A stretch of 64,000 bases of DNA from Ruminiclostridium herbifermentans. Lineage in GTDB: Bacteria; Bacillota; Clostridia; Acetivibrionales; DSM-1351. The notes under the pieces were generated by a model. That model saw only the letters and a list, made by a program, of their open reading frames with translations, ran no database searches and was not told the origin of the DNA. The DNA is taken from NCBI RefSeq assembly GCF_005473905.2, contig NZ_CP061336.1:4146501-4210500 (forward strand), written 5' to 3'. A program made the position numbers and the translations under genes. This document shows positions 54,388 to 63,923 of this stretch, piece after piece (the stretch's first letter is position 1; each line of letters opens with the position of its first letter).

Positions 54388-56733
54388 ATGAAAAAAAAAC
54401 TTAAATCTAGCAGCATTTTAGCTCTAACCCTCTCAATTTTATTTAGCATTATGTCTCCTTCATCAGGTCACACATTATCTTTACCAAATCAAGATAACCC
54501 AGCTGCAGAAAGTTATGAAAGCAGTGATATCTATCTTTATGTAGGGAGTCCACTCATACTTTCACAGGATAAAATATCACCATTGGACCCTGAAAATCTC
54601 GACGTAGCAGCCACAGTTATTGACAATCGTACATTAGTCCCATTACGTGCACTGTCAGAATATTTTAAAGCCGATGTCAGCTACAACGCAGAACAAAGAA
54701 AAGCAATAATAAATTATAACGGCAAGCAATACATATTTCCAATAGGAGAAAAAAAATATATTATTAAAGATAAATCATCAGAAAATGAAGTTTTGCTAGA
54801 TACAAAAACTTCTATCTTAAACCAGCGTACAATGGTACCTCTAAAAGTAATATGTGAAGACATATTAGGTCGTAAGGTTTCATACTATAACAAAATAATT
54901 GCTATAGGTAATACTGAAATTAATCTAAAAGAAAATAAAAAACTTGCAGACAGTATTAAGCAAAAAATAGGAGCTGCCGTTAAAGCAACCTCTCTTGATC
55001 AAATAAAAGCCGTCATGTCTCAGTCTGACATTAGGCTAGACAATATATTTATAGCCTTTTCTGAAGCTGCGGAATTAGAGGTTTCAAAAGCTGCTGCAGA
55101 TGCATCTGTTAGCAATTCACCTCTATCGGATACCGCAAATTCTTCATCTGATTATTCTACTACAAATACACAGGTACAAGGCATTGACGAGGCTGATATT
55201 GTTAAAACAGATGGAAAGTATATCTATATTGCTGGAAACAATGCAGTCCGTATTGTCAGTACTGACAGTAATGGAACCTTAAAAGAATCAGCAATTATTA
55301 AACTGCCGCAAAATAAAACAGTAGCTGAAATATACATTGATGAAAACCGTCTTGTGTTAATTGGCAACAGGTATGAAACTCAAAATAGTACTATACCAGA
55401 ACAAAAAACTAAAGCAAGTCCTGCTATTGAAAATGAATTTATAGCAACTACAGATATTGCTCCTGATGCCAAGCTATATATTCCTTATAGATATAAAAAC
55501 TACAGTTTTGTTGATGTTTACGATACTTCTGACCATCAAAATCCAAAATTTATTAAAGGTCATGAAATGGAAGGCAGCTATCAATCCAGCCGAAAAAATA
55601 GTGATATAGTGTACCTTGTAACAAACTCTCGTATATATAACGATATAATATTGCCTTATATGAGAGATACAGTTGTAAGCGATAAGCACGAAGCTTTATC
55701 CATTAGCGACATAATGCTATTACCTGATGAAAAATCATATGGTTATTTAGTTATATCTGCCATTAATATAAGTAACAATGAGAAAACTCAGGTTGAAGCC
55801 ATTACAGCCTCCGGACATATTATGTATATGAATACTTCATCCATTTATTTAGTAGGTAATAACTATAATGGTAACTCAACAATTACCAAATTTAATATAG
55901 ATGGAATGAAAATAGGGTATGCTGGCTCAGGTAATGTAAATGGTTATGTATTAAATCAATTTTCTATGGACGAGCACAACGGATATTTCAGAATAGCTAC
56001 AACCTGGAATAGTGAGAACAACCTATTTATACTGGATAATTCTCTTAATATTTGCGGCTCAGTAACAGGCTTAGCAAAAGGTGAGCAGATATATTCTGTA
56101 CGTTTTATGGGAGATAAGGGATATATCGTAACCTATAGAACAATTGATCCTCTGTTTGTTTTTGATTTATCTGACCCGAAAAGTCCTAAAGTAACAGGAG
56201 AACTAAAAATACCAGGCTTCAGCAATTATTTGCACCCAGTTGGAGACAACCTGATTCTGGGAATTGGTCAGGATACCTATGAAATATACAAAAAAGATTC
56301 CACAGGCAAGGAAATTGTAGTAGGTACAAGACAAGGAGGTTTAAAGCTATCCTTATTTGATGTATCAGATATGGGTAAGCCTACGGAAATATCAAACTAC
56401 GTGCTTGGCGACTCTGGCAGCTATTCCGAAGCCTTATATAATCATAAAGCTGTCATGTTTGATAAAACTAACAATAATGTAGTATTTGATGTATATATTA
56501 CAGATACTTCAAACAATTGGAGCCAAGGCGCTGCGGTTATTAATTTAGATAACAACAATATTAATTTAAAAGGTATTTTGGAGTACATTCAGCCTGAAGT
56601 CTATGGAAATTATATACCAAATGGCCGTCGAAACTTATATATTGGTGACAAGATCTATTATATTCAGGATGGAATTGTTTCTTCATATGATTATAAAACA
56701 TTAGAAAAAATTGATACACTTATGCTAAAGTAA
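54388..56733 (+). CDS. Secreted beta-propeller protein with copper-amine-oxidase-N domain
   Basis: 781 residues. A signal peptide (MKKKLKSSSILALTLSILFS) is followed by two copper amine oxidase N-terminal-like repeats (TVIDNRTLVPLRALSEYF and TSILNQRTMVPLKVICEDI, residues about 50-190), a domain used as a wall- or self-binding module in clostridia. From about residue 255 (QGIDEADIVKTDGKYIYIAG) runs the secreted beta-propeller domain (PF09826 type) to the end. GAAAGGATGAACTTAGAATG gives the start. It stands alone. It probably binds to the cell surface, and its ligand is unknown. Confidence 0.85.
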   Translation: MKKKLKSSSILALTLSILFSIMSPSSGHTLSLPNQDNPAAESYESSDIYLYVGSPLILSQDKISPLDPENLDVAATVIDNRTLVPLRALSEYFKADVSYNAEQRKAIINYNGKQYIFPIGEKKYIIKDKSSENEVLLDTKTSILNQRTMVPLKVICEDILGRKVSYYNKIIAIGNTEINLKENKKLADSIKQKIGAAVKATSLDQIKAVMSQSDIRLDNIFIAFSEAAELEVSKAAADASVSNSPLSDTANSSSDYSTTNTQVQGIDEADIVKTDGKYIYIAGNNAVRIVSTDSNGTLKESAIIKLPQNKTVAEIYIDENRLVLIGNRYETQNSTIPEQKTKASPAIENEFIATTDIAPDAKLYIPYRYKNYSFVDVYDTSDHQNPKFIKGHEMEGSYQSSRKNSDIVYLVTNSRIYNDIILPYMRDTVVSDKHEALSISDIMLLPDEKSYGYLVISAINISNNEKTQVEAITASGHIMYMNTSSIYLVGNNYNGNSTITKFNIDGMKIGYAGSGNVNGYVLNQFSMDEHNGYFRIATTWNSENNLFILDNSLNICGSVTGLAKGEQIYSVRFMGDKGYIVTYRTIDPLFVFDLSDPKSPKVTGELKIPGFSNYLHPVGDNLILGIGQDTYEIYKKDSTGKEIVVGTRQGGLKLSLFDVSDMGKPTEISNYVLGDSGSYSEALYNHKAVMFDKTNNNVVFDVYITDTSNNWSQGAAVINLDNNNINLKGILEYIQPEVYGNYIPNGRRNLYIGDKIYYIQDGIVSSYDYKTLEKIDTLMLK

Positions 56734-56875
56734 ATGCTAAAAGCTTTGATTATATTATTTTGCCTTGCCTAATATCCAGAAATAATTTTAAGAATTAGTC
56801 GAGCAAGTATATCTACTAAAGGGTGCTGTAAAACAAGAAATATTTATTAACAGTAAACTGCTTAAACAGTACAAC

Positions 56876-57093
56876 GTAGTAATATATATCTATTACTCGC
56901 TCACAAAATTGACGCTAAAATAGTTGCGGTGCAGAACAAGCACTTCAGCAGACCGTATTACCAAGGCATCCTGTCTCGGGTTAATACTCACAGTTACTTT
57001 ACTTCCGCTGTGTCGGCTGCAATACTTGTTCTTCACCTACTATTTCTAGCATCAATTTCTAAACGAGCTAGGCAATTAGATATATAATACTAC
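56876..57093. ncRNA. 218-nt foldback structure, candidate RNA or MITE
   Basis: The two 80-base outer arms are nearly complementary: the left begins GTAGTAATATATATCTATTA and continues through ATTGACGCTA and GCAGAACAAG, and the right arm repeats the same order in reverse complement with a few mismatches. The centre can form two further hairpins (GTATTA/TAATAC and CACAG/CTGTG), giving a three-way junction. It is richer in G and C than its surroundings. It lies in a gap without genes. It may be a small RNA or a foldback transposon remnant. Confidence 0.5.
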
Positions 57094-57212
57094 TTAGTAC
57101 TATTTCATGCAATTACCTTGGCAGTAAACCATTCTTAAATTCGACCTGATATTTTTAGAATAATGACATATTAGTAATCAGAATACAACTCACCAAAATT
57201 TGTATACCTTAT

Positions 57213-57422
57213 CTAAACTCGTTTTTTATAGTCCAAAATCATATTTCGCAGCTTAGATGCATGCATTCCTTCATCTTCAGCAAATTCCTTAAATACATTC
57301 TTAACCTTTTCATCTTCTACCCTTTTAGAATACATTTCATAATCTCTAACTAGTTCCATTGAATTTTCCCACGCTCTAAGCAGCCTATCATAAGTTGTAA
57401 TTTCTATTTCATTCTCATTCAT
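57213..57422 (-). CDS. Small ferritin-like/rubrerythrin-related protein
   Basis: About 69 residues starting at the ATG at 57422, because upstream codons look non-coding. A pattern of E-x6-Y and E-D-E-G-x-H in FKEFAEDEGMHASKLRNMI resembles a half four-helix ferritin-like bundle, in which acidic residues and histidine bind a di-iron centre. The upstream ribosome binding site is weak. Such small proteins may dimerise to complete the bundle. Role in oxygen or iron stress is an inference from the fold family. Confidence 0.5.
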   Translation of the reverse strand: MNENEIEITTYDRLLRAWENSMELVRDYEMYSKRVEDEKVKNVFKEFAEDEGMHASKLRNMILDYKKRV

Positions 57423-58231
57423 AATAATATCGCTACGCAAATTTATAAAGTCAATAAAGTTCAAGTTTTTGACGGCATAAGTTAGTAAAAAAATTCTTAT
57501 ACTAACCATATTTAAATACAAAGTATAATGACAATATTAATATTTTTAGTGTTAATTGACTTTTTAAAAATTTTACGTAGTTCTCTCCTTTCTTAATTTT
57601 TATGTCTAAATTTTTATGACCTTTATAACTATATTGTTTGCACTTTTCATTGTACTAATGCATATATATATCTAATTTCTGAAAAGATAAAATTGCATAA
57701 TAAATTTTTACATTGCAATTAAAATAAGTTTAATACAGTACTTAAAGTGATTTTACTGAATAACCGACACAATGTCAGTTTTAACTTACTATATTCCATG
57801 TACACAATAAAAATGGAAAAGTATCTAAATGCTTTTAATGAACTCAAAACATATCTTTAATTCAACTTTCCCAGTTTAATAAATCGTAGGTGTTAAACTT
57901 ATCAATGGAAAGTTGGATTAGAGTGAAATAATTGAATGAATTAGTTGGACACAATGTCAGTTTTAGCACACTATAAGCCATGGAAAATGAATATAGAAAA
58001 ATCATAGAAAAGTACTTAAAACTTTTGATAAACTCAAAAAAATCATATAAGTAAATATCACATACATTAGAAAATAATGCCTGTGATTTTGAGACTCGAA
58101 CATGCACCATGTAATCACTAGCTAAACTTTCAAATTATTAAGTCTTCCAAAACTTATCAGAATATTATTATACATAAGGAGAAAAAATATACTGTAGTTA
58201 TAATATCTCTAAGAAGAAAGGATAATTTACT
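57423..58231. other. Long intergenic region with a degenerate direct duplication
   Basis: Two related stretches, about 57767..57848 and 57951..58040, both begin ACACAATGTCAGTTTTA and end with AACTCAAAA. They are about 80-90 bases long and diverged. No gene was identified with confidence. The tail contains the presumed promoter of the membrane protein gene at 58232. Confidence 0.4.
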
Positions 58232-58591
58232 ATGGAAAAAGTTGAGCATAAGGAACGATCTAGTGTTGTGCAATTTATATTGCGTTTAGTTGTTGGAGCA
58301 GTCGTTTTAGCCATAACAGCATATTTTACGCCTGGCTTTTCAATTTCATCATGGGTTTCACTAGCAATCGCCGCAGTTGTTCTTGCTGTTTTAGATTTGC
58401 TAGTTAATATGATTTCAGGAATTAATGCTGCTCCATTTGGAAGAGGAATTTCTGGCTTTTTACTAGCTGCGGTTATTATATACGCTATTAAGTTTTTTGT
58501 CCCAGGATACAATATAACTCTACTTGGCGCTTTAATCGGTGCTGTAGTTTATGGTATCGTAGATGCAATTATTCCTGGAAGAGCAATGTAA
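58232..58591 (+). CDS. Phage-holin-family 4 type membrane protein
   Basis: 119 residues with four hydrophobic helices and the loop NMISGINAAPFGRGISGF. The pattern is typical of the PF04020 family, annotated as phage holin family 4, in which most chromosomal members are not linked to phages. AAAGGATAATTTACTATG provides the start. There are no endolysin or other phage genes nearby, so a lysis role is unlikely. It is a small integral membrane protein of unknown function, ended by a terminator directly after it. Confidence 0.8.
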   Translation: MEKVEHKERSSVVQFILRLVVGAVVLAITAYFTPGFSISSWVSLAIAAVVLAVLDLLVNMISGINAAPFGRGISGFLLAAVIIYAIKFFVPGYNITLLGALIGAVVYGIVDAIIPGRAM

Positions 58592-58653
58592 TTTGCTTTA
58601 AGGAACCATTAACAGAAATATTAATTAAAAGTATTAATTTTATTTAGTCTAGG

Positions 58654-58696
58654 AAGGAGTTATTGCAAAACTAAATTAGTTTTGTAATGGCTCCTT
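58654..58696 (+). terminator. Terminator of the membrane protein gene
   Basis: AAGGAG-TTATTGCAAAACT pairs with AGTTTTGTAATGG-CTCCTT around AAATT, followed by TGTTATTAAAAA. It is a long, strong hairpin. Confidence 0.75.
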
Positions 58697-58773
58697 TGTT
58701 ATTAAAAAATAAATATAAGTTAAAAATAATTTCTATATACCAATGATTCATTTTTTATTTTCTATAAAATATC

Positions 58774-58800
58774 AAAAAAAAATGTCCCTTGTAAAGGGAC
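58774..58800 (-). terminator. Orphan minus-strand terminator
   Basis: GTCCCTTTACAAGGGAC is followed on the minus strand by ATTTTTTTTT. There is no minus-strand gene to its right, so the transcript that it stops is unknown. Confidence 0.5.
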
Positions 58801-58801
58801 G

Positions 58802-59337
58802 AATCTCAGTGTATTAATTGAATCAGTTTGCCGTTACTATAATTATTCCACATATATATGTAATTAAACCTTTATTTTCCAATTATTTTTTTTATAATTT
58901 TAATTTTACATGATAATTATTCAGAAGCTAATCTTCAATATTTTATGCCACGCCACTGAAAATCATTATTTTAGTTTGATTATAGCTAGAATATTTATAA
59001 AATAAAGAAAATTAAAATTTTAAATTTTATAAAAGTATTGCAACATTATTTCAATAATGTTATAAAGAAAGTGGTATTTTTATTGAAATTTTTTATTATA
59101 ATATTTTTCTTATTTTTTCTATAATACCAAATAGTTTCTTAATTGTTATTGACTTAAAGCTTATGTTTTGGTTTGGGATATAAATTTCTAATTAAAACTT
59201 ATATATGTATAATTCATAAAATCCCAAACTGTTGGTTAAAATACAATGGATTTATTTCCATAAAAGGTAGAGATAAACAGCATAACTTTGTATACTAATA
59301 TAATCAAAACTGTAAATAAGAACGGTGGTATATGCTA
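58802..59337. other. AT-rich intergenic region upstream of the M23 peptidase gene
   Basis: About 530 bases of AT-rich sequence with long T and A runs. I see no gene. The promoter of the peptidase-bactofilin operon is presumably near its right end. Confidence 0.4.
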
Positions 59338-60288
59338 ATGAATCTTTCAAGTATTATCAAAAAACTCAATAAGACCTACTCAATAGTTATAATACCAAAT
59401 AGTAATGATAGTGTTAAAAAGTATTCAATTAAGGCACCATTTGCAAAACTGTTAGCTACATTGCTTTTAGTTCTTTCGATTTCATTTTCAGTATATATGA
59501 TTAATTTTTCACAGAGCAGTGTACAAGCTAAGGAATTGAGCAAAAAAGACTTACAGCAGCAGATAGAGACCTTATCCCTTTCACTCATTGAGCAAAATAA
59601 GCTGTTGGCAGCTAGCAATAATCAAATAAAAACCCTGCAATCAAATGAAGCAGCTAATAAACAAAAAATTAATGAGTTTACTGCCATGTATAAGCAAATA
59701 GCTGATGATTATATCTCTAAGTCTAATAGGGGTTCTGCTGACAAAAGCAAAGTCACGGGCCAAGCTGGCTTAGACTTAATTGAACTAAATGGTATTGTAG
59801 AGCAATTAAATAAAGATTTTAATTCAGATGAACAGTTGATTAATGAACTTAAAAATTCAAAAGAAAAACTTGAAAAGGTAGTTAACGCTATTCCTACATT
59901 GATTCCTGCTTCAGGAAAAATAAGTTCTCCATTTGGAATGAGGAACCACCCCATTAAAAAAGTAAATAAAGAACATGACGGTGTTGATATAGACTCTTCT
60001 ACTGGTGATCCAATATTGGCATCTGCTGCAGGTATCGTAGAATTCTCAGGATATTCAAGTGGATATGGTAACCATGTTATAATAGATCATGGAAATGGAT
60101 ATCGTACATTATATGCCCACTCTTCAAAATTGCTAGTAAAAAAAGGTGATACTATAAAAAAAGGCCAAAAAATAGCCTTAGTTGGTAGTACAGGCTTAAG
60201 CACAGGACCTCACCTGCATTTTGAAATTAGAATTAATAATACTCCTGTTGATCCAACTGAGTATCTTGATTTTACTTCATCTAAATAA
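59338..60288 (+). CDS. M23-family cell wall endopeptidase
   Basis: 316 residues from the ATG at 59338, nine bases after GGTGG. The ATG at 59332 would be only three bases away. A single N-terminal membrane helix (residues about 36-56) is followed by a coiled coil (LQQQIETLSLSLIEQNKLL) and a LytM/M23 domain with SPFGMRNHPIKK, HDGVDID (zinc ligand region) and HLHFEIR. The domain cuts peptidoglycan cross-bridges or regulates such cutting. The gene downstream encodes bactofilin, a common partner, so the pair likely acts on cell shape or division. Confidence 0.9.
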   Translation: MNLSSIIKKLNKTYSIVIIPNSNDSVKKYSIKAPFAKLLATLLLVLSISFSVYMINFSQSSVQAKELSKKDLQQQIETLSLSLIEQNKLLAASNNQIKTLQSNEAANKQKINEFTAMYKQIADDYISKSNRGSADKSKVTGQAGLDLIELNGIVEQLNKDFNSDEQLINELKNSKEKLEKVVNAIPTLIPASGKISSPFGMRNHPIKKVNKEHDGVDIDSSTGDPILASAAGIVEFSGYSSGYGNHVIIDHGNGYRTLYAHSSKLLVKKGDTIKKGQKIALVGSTGLSTGPHLHFEIRINNTPVDPTEYLDFTSSK

Positions 60289-60365
60289 ATAATAATTTTA
60301 TATAAATATTTTGTTAGTTATGATTAATATTAAATAATTTAATATACTTCAAGGGAGGAAAGACA

Positions 60366-60797
60366 TTGTTTAATAGACAGACGGATTTTGAAAAAGCAAC
60401 CTTTGATACCTTAATTGGTTCAAATACAGAATTAATAGGAGATATTAATTCTAAAGGAATTATCAGAATAGACGGAAAAATAACAGGAAATATTTCTGTT
60501 CAAGGTGACCTTTTTATAGGTGAAGCTGCTAGTATTAAAGGTAATGTCACAGCATCAAATATACATGTTGCAGGAAGCATTGATGGAGATGTATCTTCTT
60601 CAGGATTGCTTAAACTTTTATCTACCGCAAAATTGTTGGGAGATATCCAAGTAAAATCCTTTATTTGTGACGAAGGCAGTATATTTGAGGGAAATTGTAA
60701 AATGCTTGAAACCCAAACTTCAAAATCACTATTAATGGGTAAAAAGAAGGATTATAAGAAAAGTTCTGTTATTGACGAAGGACAAACAGAAATGTAA
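60366..60797 (+). CDS. Bactofilin (polymer-forming cytoskeletal protein)
   Basis: 143 residues starting at a TTG at 60366 with GGGAGG seven bases upstream. The middle (residues about 20-110) has the right-handed beta-helix repeats of bactofilins (IIRIDGKITGNISVQGDLF, GNVTASNIHVAGSIDGDVSS). Bactofilins assemble without nucleotide into membrane-linked filaments that place cell wall enzymes. It lies 77 bases after the M23 peptidase gene on the same strand, which is a widespread pair in which bactofilin localises the peptidase. Confidence 0.9.
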   Translation: MFNRQTDFEKATFDTLIGSNTELIGDINSKGIIRIDGKITGNISVQGDLFIGEAASIKGNVTASNIHVAGSIDGDVSSSGLLKLLSTAKLLGDIQVKSFICDEGSIFEGNCKMLETQTSKSLLMGKKKDYKKSSVIDEGQTEM

Positions 60798-60904
60798 TTA
60801 TTTTATTTGATAATGCTATCATACATTATATTTTTAGGATTAAAGCAGTATATCCAACTGCGAAGTTTAAGTTAGAAATTTATATTAATAGCTATATTGA
60901 AATG

Positions 60905-60941
60905 CTCCATATCAAATGTAAATGAAATGGAGTATTTTTTT
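60905..60941 (+). terminator. Terminator of the peptidase-bactofilin operon
   Basis: CTCCAT pairs with ATGGAG around a sixteen-base loop, followed by TATTTTTTT. Confidence 0.75.
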
Positions 60942-61344
60942 GAAAAATTATAGTAACGAACCTCAAAGCATATATGATAACAGTGCAAATTATACCTCTT
61001 CGGGAAATAGAGAAATATTTACTTCCCTATGAATATTTAATGAATATTTAATGAATATTTAACCTCTGTTGTCAAAATGTAAATATACCTAATAAAAAAC
61101 CTGTTACATCTAGCTGTTAAAGCCGTACATTAACAATAACTTATTTACTGTATAACTCTATGTACATCCAACAATAAACATTAAGAAACATGCTCCCTAA
61201 TTGACTTTTAGTAAAAATTATACACGTGACAAATATTTGTGATATAATGTCTTAGACAAATATTTATTTATTTCCTAAATTCACTAATTCGCTAAAGGAG
61301 ATACTCAACATATATTTTGTGATTTTGGTTTATGGAGGTTAAGT
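60942..61344. other. Intergenic region before the penicillin-binding protein gene
   Basis: There is no gene. A perfect 11-bp tandem repeat, TGAATATTTAA, occurs three times at 61030..61062. The promoter of the next gene lies within, but no box pair with normal spacing was confirmed. Confidence 0.5.
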
Positions 61345-63834
61345 ATGAAATCTAACGGAAATACTGCTTCAGGCAAAAGTGAGCAAAAAAAGAAAACAAA
61401 GAAAAAAAGCGTGTATTCACAATTTGCTCTCGCTGTTTTGAAAACAGTAGTTGTTATCTTTATATCAATTGGCTGCACTTTTGCTGGTATATTAGCAGGT
61501 GCTTGTCTTGGTTATTTAAAAAGCGCTGATGCAATTACACCAAATCAACTTGAATTAACTAAACTTACTTCTTTTATATATGATTCAGAAGGTGCTGAAA
61601 TAGCTCAGATTAAAGGCAGTGAGAACAGAGTTGTAGTAGTTCATTCAGAAATTCCAGATAATTTGAGAAATGCATTTATCGCAATTGAAGATAAGAACTT
61701 TTATAATCATGGAGGCGTTGACAGCAAAAGATTTATAAAAGCGGCTATTAGTTATATTATTAATTTAGGAGATGCTTCCTTTGGCGGTAGTACCATCACT
61801 CAACAATTAGTTAAAAATATTACTGGCAACGAAGATACTACAATAAAAAGAAAAGTCCAGGAAGCTTGGCAAGCTATTCAGCTTGAAAGAAATCTCTCAA
61901 AGGATCAAATTCTTGATAATTACATGAACCGTATTACTACAGGTTCAGGCTGCTATGGTGTACAAGCTGCAGCAAAAAAGTTCTTTAATAAGGATGTAAA
62001 GGACTTGTCACTTGCTGAATGTGCAAGTATTGCTGGTGTAACAAAATCTCCTGGATATTATGATCCTACTTTGGGTGAAAATAATAAAAAAAGAAACAAA
62101 GAACGTCAAGAGATTATTTTACGAGCAATGCTGGATCAAGGTAAAATTACTCAAAATGAGTATGATGAGGCTATTGCTGAAGAACTGAAAATTTACGAAA
62201 ACAAAACAGATGAGAATGTTTCTGTTAATAATGTTCAGAGTTATTTTGTTGACTATGTTCTGACTCAGGTTCAAAAGGACTTAATGGAAAAGTACAATAT
62301 TTCTAGTGATGCTGCTAATATAAAGATTTACAATAGCGGCTTGAAAATATATACAACCCAGGACTCTAAAATTCAAAAAATAATGAATGAAGAGTTTACG
62401 AATATAGAAAATTTTCCTGTAAACAAAAAGATAAGTAATCCTGATATGCAGGCTCAAGGTGCAATGCTTGTCTTAGATCCTAATACAGGATATATTCGTG
62501 GTATGTATGGGGCATATGGATATAAAAAGGGTAATTTCACTCTTAACAGAGCTACCTCAATGAAAAGACAGCCCGGTTCAAGCTTTAAGCCAATAGCTGT
62601 TTATGGTCCGTCGATAGACTTGGGCTTAATAACACCTGCAACTGTTGTAGATGATGTCCCAATTTATCTTGACCCGCAGAACCCAACTACACCATATCCT
62701 AAAAACTCCGAATCTAGCTTTAGAGGTCTTTCTACAATAAGAAGTGGTATTAGAAGTTCCATAAATGTTGTAGCAGCAAAAGTTTTTATGGATTATTTAG
62801 GTGCTGAAAAATCAGTTGAATACCTAAAGAAGGTAAATATTGATAGATCTAAAGAAAAATATGTTTCTATGGCTCTTGGTGGTCTTAATGAGGGTGTTAA
62901 TCCATTAATTATGGCTTCTGCATATGTTCCCTTTGTTAACAACGGTGTATATTTTGAACCAATAGCATACACAAAGGTTACTGACGAAAGTGGCAATATA
63001 ATACTTGATAAAACTAAAGAACAGAAAAAGAACATTGTATATAAAGAAACGACAGCCTTCCTTATGACTAATATGATGAGAGATGTTGTAACATCTGGTA
63101 CAGCTGCTACAGGCGGTCTAGGAACTGTTAAAAACTCAGCCGGAAAAGTTATACCAACAGCAGGAAAAACAGGTACAACTAACGATAATTACGACAAATG
63201 GTTTGTTGGATACTCTCCATATTATGTAGGTGCTACATGGTATGGATACAATAACCCAAAGTCATTAAAAAGTTCTGAGTATAATCAATCCCTTCTATTA
63301 TGGAATAAAGTAATGAATAGGATACATGCTGACTTAGAGGTTAAAGACTTCCAGCAACCTGAGGGACTTGTAAAGAAATCTGTCTGCATATATTCAGGTA
63401 AATTACCAGGTGAGCATTGCAGCCATGATCCTAGAGGAAATGCAATCAGAACTGAGTATTTTGTAAAAGGTACAGAACCCAAAGATACCTGTGATGTCCA
63501 TGTGTTAGCAAGAGTGGATACTACTAGCAAAGACATATACGGCAGACCATTGTTAGCAAACGAACATTGTCCTGCTTCGGCAGTACAAGAAAGAGTATTT
63601 ATTCAAAGACCAGTTCCTTACCTTCCTAAAGACCCATCTTTAGTGTCAAAGATTAAGGATTGGATATATGAACTCCCTCAAGGTGAGTACTGTACTATAC
63701 ACAGTTCATCTAGTATTATAGGGCCTCCATCTAACTCTACAAAAGGACCTAATGCTCCACTTCCGCAATTTGGTCAGGGCCCAATTCTAGATACTCCTTT
63801 TTTTCTGAATGAGGACTTAGATGTTATTCCATAA
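61345..63834 (+). CDS. Class A penicillin-binding protein (PBP1A type)
   Basis: 829 residues. A short basic cytoplasmic tail and one membrane helix (residues about 30-55) are followed by the GT51 glycosyltransferase domain, with AIEDKNFYNHGGVD (catalytic glutamate) and GGSTITQQLVKN. The transpeptidase domain has PGSSFKPI (active-site serine in S-x-x-K), SSIN (S-x-N) and GKTGTTNDNYDKWF (KTG box). A tail with cysteine-rich and proline-rich parts ends the protein. It makes glycan chains and cross-links them outside the membrane. TATGGAGGTTAAGTATG precedes the start. It is likely essential or near-essential. Confidence 0.95.
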   Translation: MKSNGNTASGKSEQKKKTKKKSVYSQFALAVLKTVVVIFISIGCTFAGILAGACLGYLKSADAITPNQLELTKLTSFIYDSEGAEIAQIKGSENRVVVVHSEIPDNLRNAFIAIEDKNFYNHGGVDSKRFIKAAISYIINLGDASFGGSTITQQLVKNITGNEDTTIKRKVQEAWQAIQLERNLSKDQILDNYMNRITTGSGCYGVQAAAKKFFNKDVKDLSLAECASIAGVTKSPGYYDPTLGENNKKRNKERQEIILRAMLDQGKITQNEYDEAIAEELKIYENKTDENVSVNNVQSYFVDYVLTQVQKDLMEKYNISSDAANIKIYNSGLKIYTTQDSKIQKIMNEEFTNIENFPVNKKISNPDMQAQGAMLVLDPNTGYIRGMYGAYGYKKGNFTLNRATSMKRQPGSSFKPIAVYGPSIDLGLITPATVVDDVPIYLDPQNPTTPYPKNSESSFRGLSTIRSGIRSSINVVAAKVFMDYLGAEKSVEYLKKVNIDRSKEKYVSMALGGLNEGVNPLIMASAYVPFVNNGVYFEPIAYTKVTDESGNIILDKTKEQKKNIVYKETTAFLMTNMMRDVVTSGTAATGGLGTVKNSAGKVIPTAGKTGTTNDNYDKWFVGYSPYYVGATWYGYNNPKSLKSSEYNQSLLLWNKVMNRIHADLEVKDFQQPEGLVKKSVCIYSGKLPGEHCSHDPRGNAIRTEYFVKGTEPKDTCDVHVLARVDTTSKDIYGRPLLANEHCPASAVQERVFIQRPVPYLPKDPSLVSKIKDWIYELPQGEYCTIHSSSSIIGPPSNSTKGPNAPLPQFGQGPILDTPFFLNEDLDVIP

Positions 63835-63861
63835 ATCATTGAATATTACAGTAATGAAATA

Positions 63862-63913
63862 AAAAGTGCACAGAGAGTGAAAGAATAAAATCTAACATTC
63901 TCTGCGCACTTTT
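63862..63913. terminator. Terminator between the penicillin-binding protein and the next gene
   Basis: AAAAGTGCACAGAGAGTG pairs with CATTCTCTGCGCACTTTT, with T-runs available on both strands. It can end both converging genes. Confidence 0.8.
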
Positions 63914-63923
63914 ATTTTACGCT

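Noticed and set aside
57862-58110. 82-codon minus-strand frame
   Set aside because: It lies across a degenerate repeat, its composition is hydrophobic and low in complexity, and no ribosome binding site is visible.
58232-58591. Prophage holin
   Set aside because: The family is widespread outside phages, and no lysis, tail or packaging genes are near.
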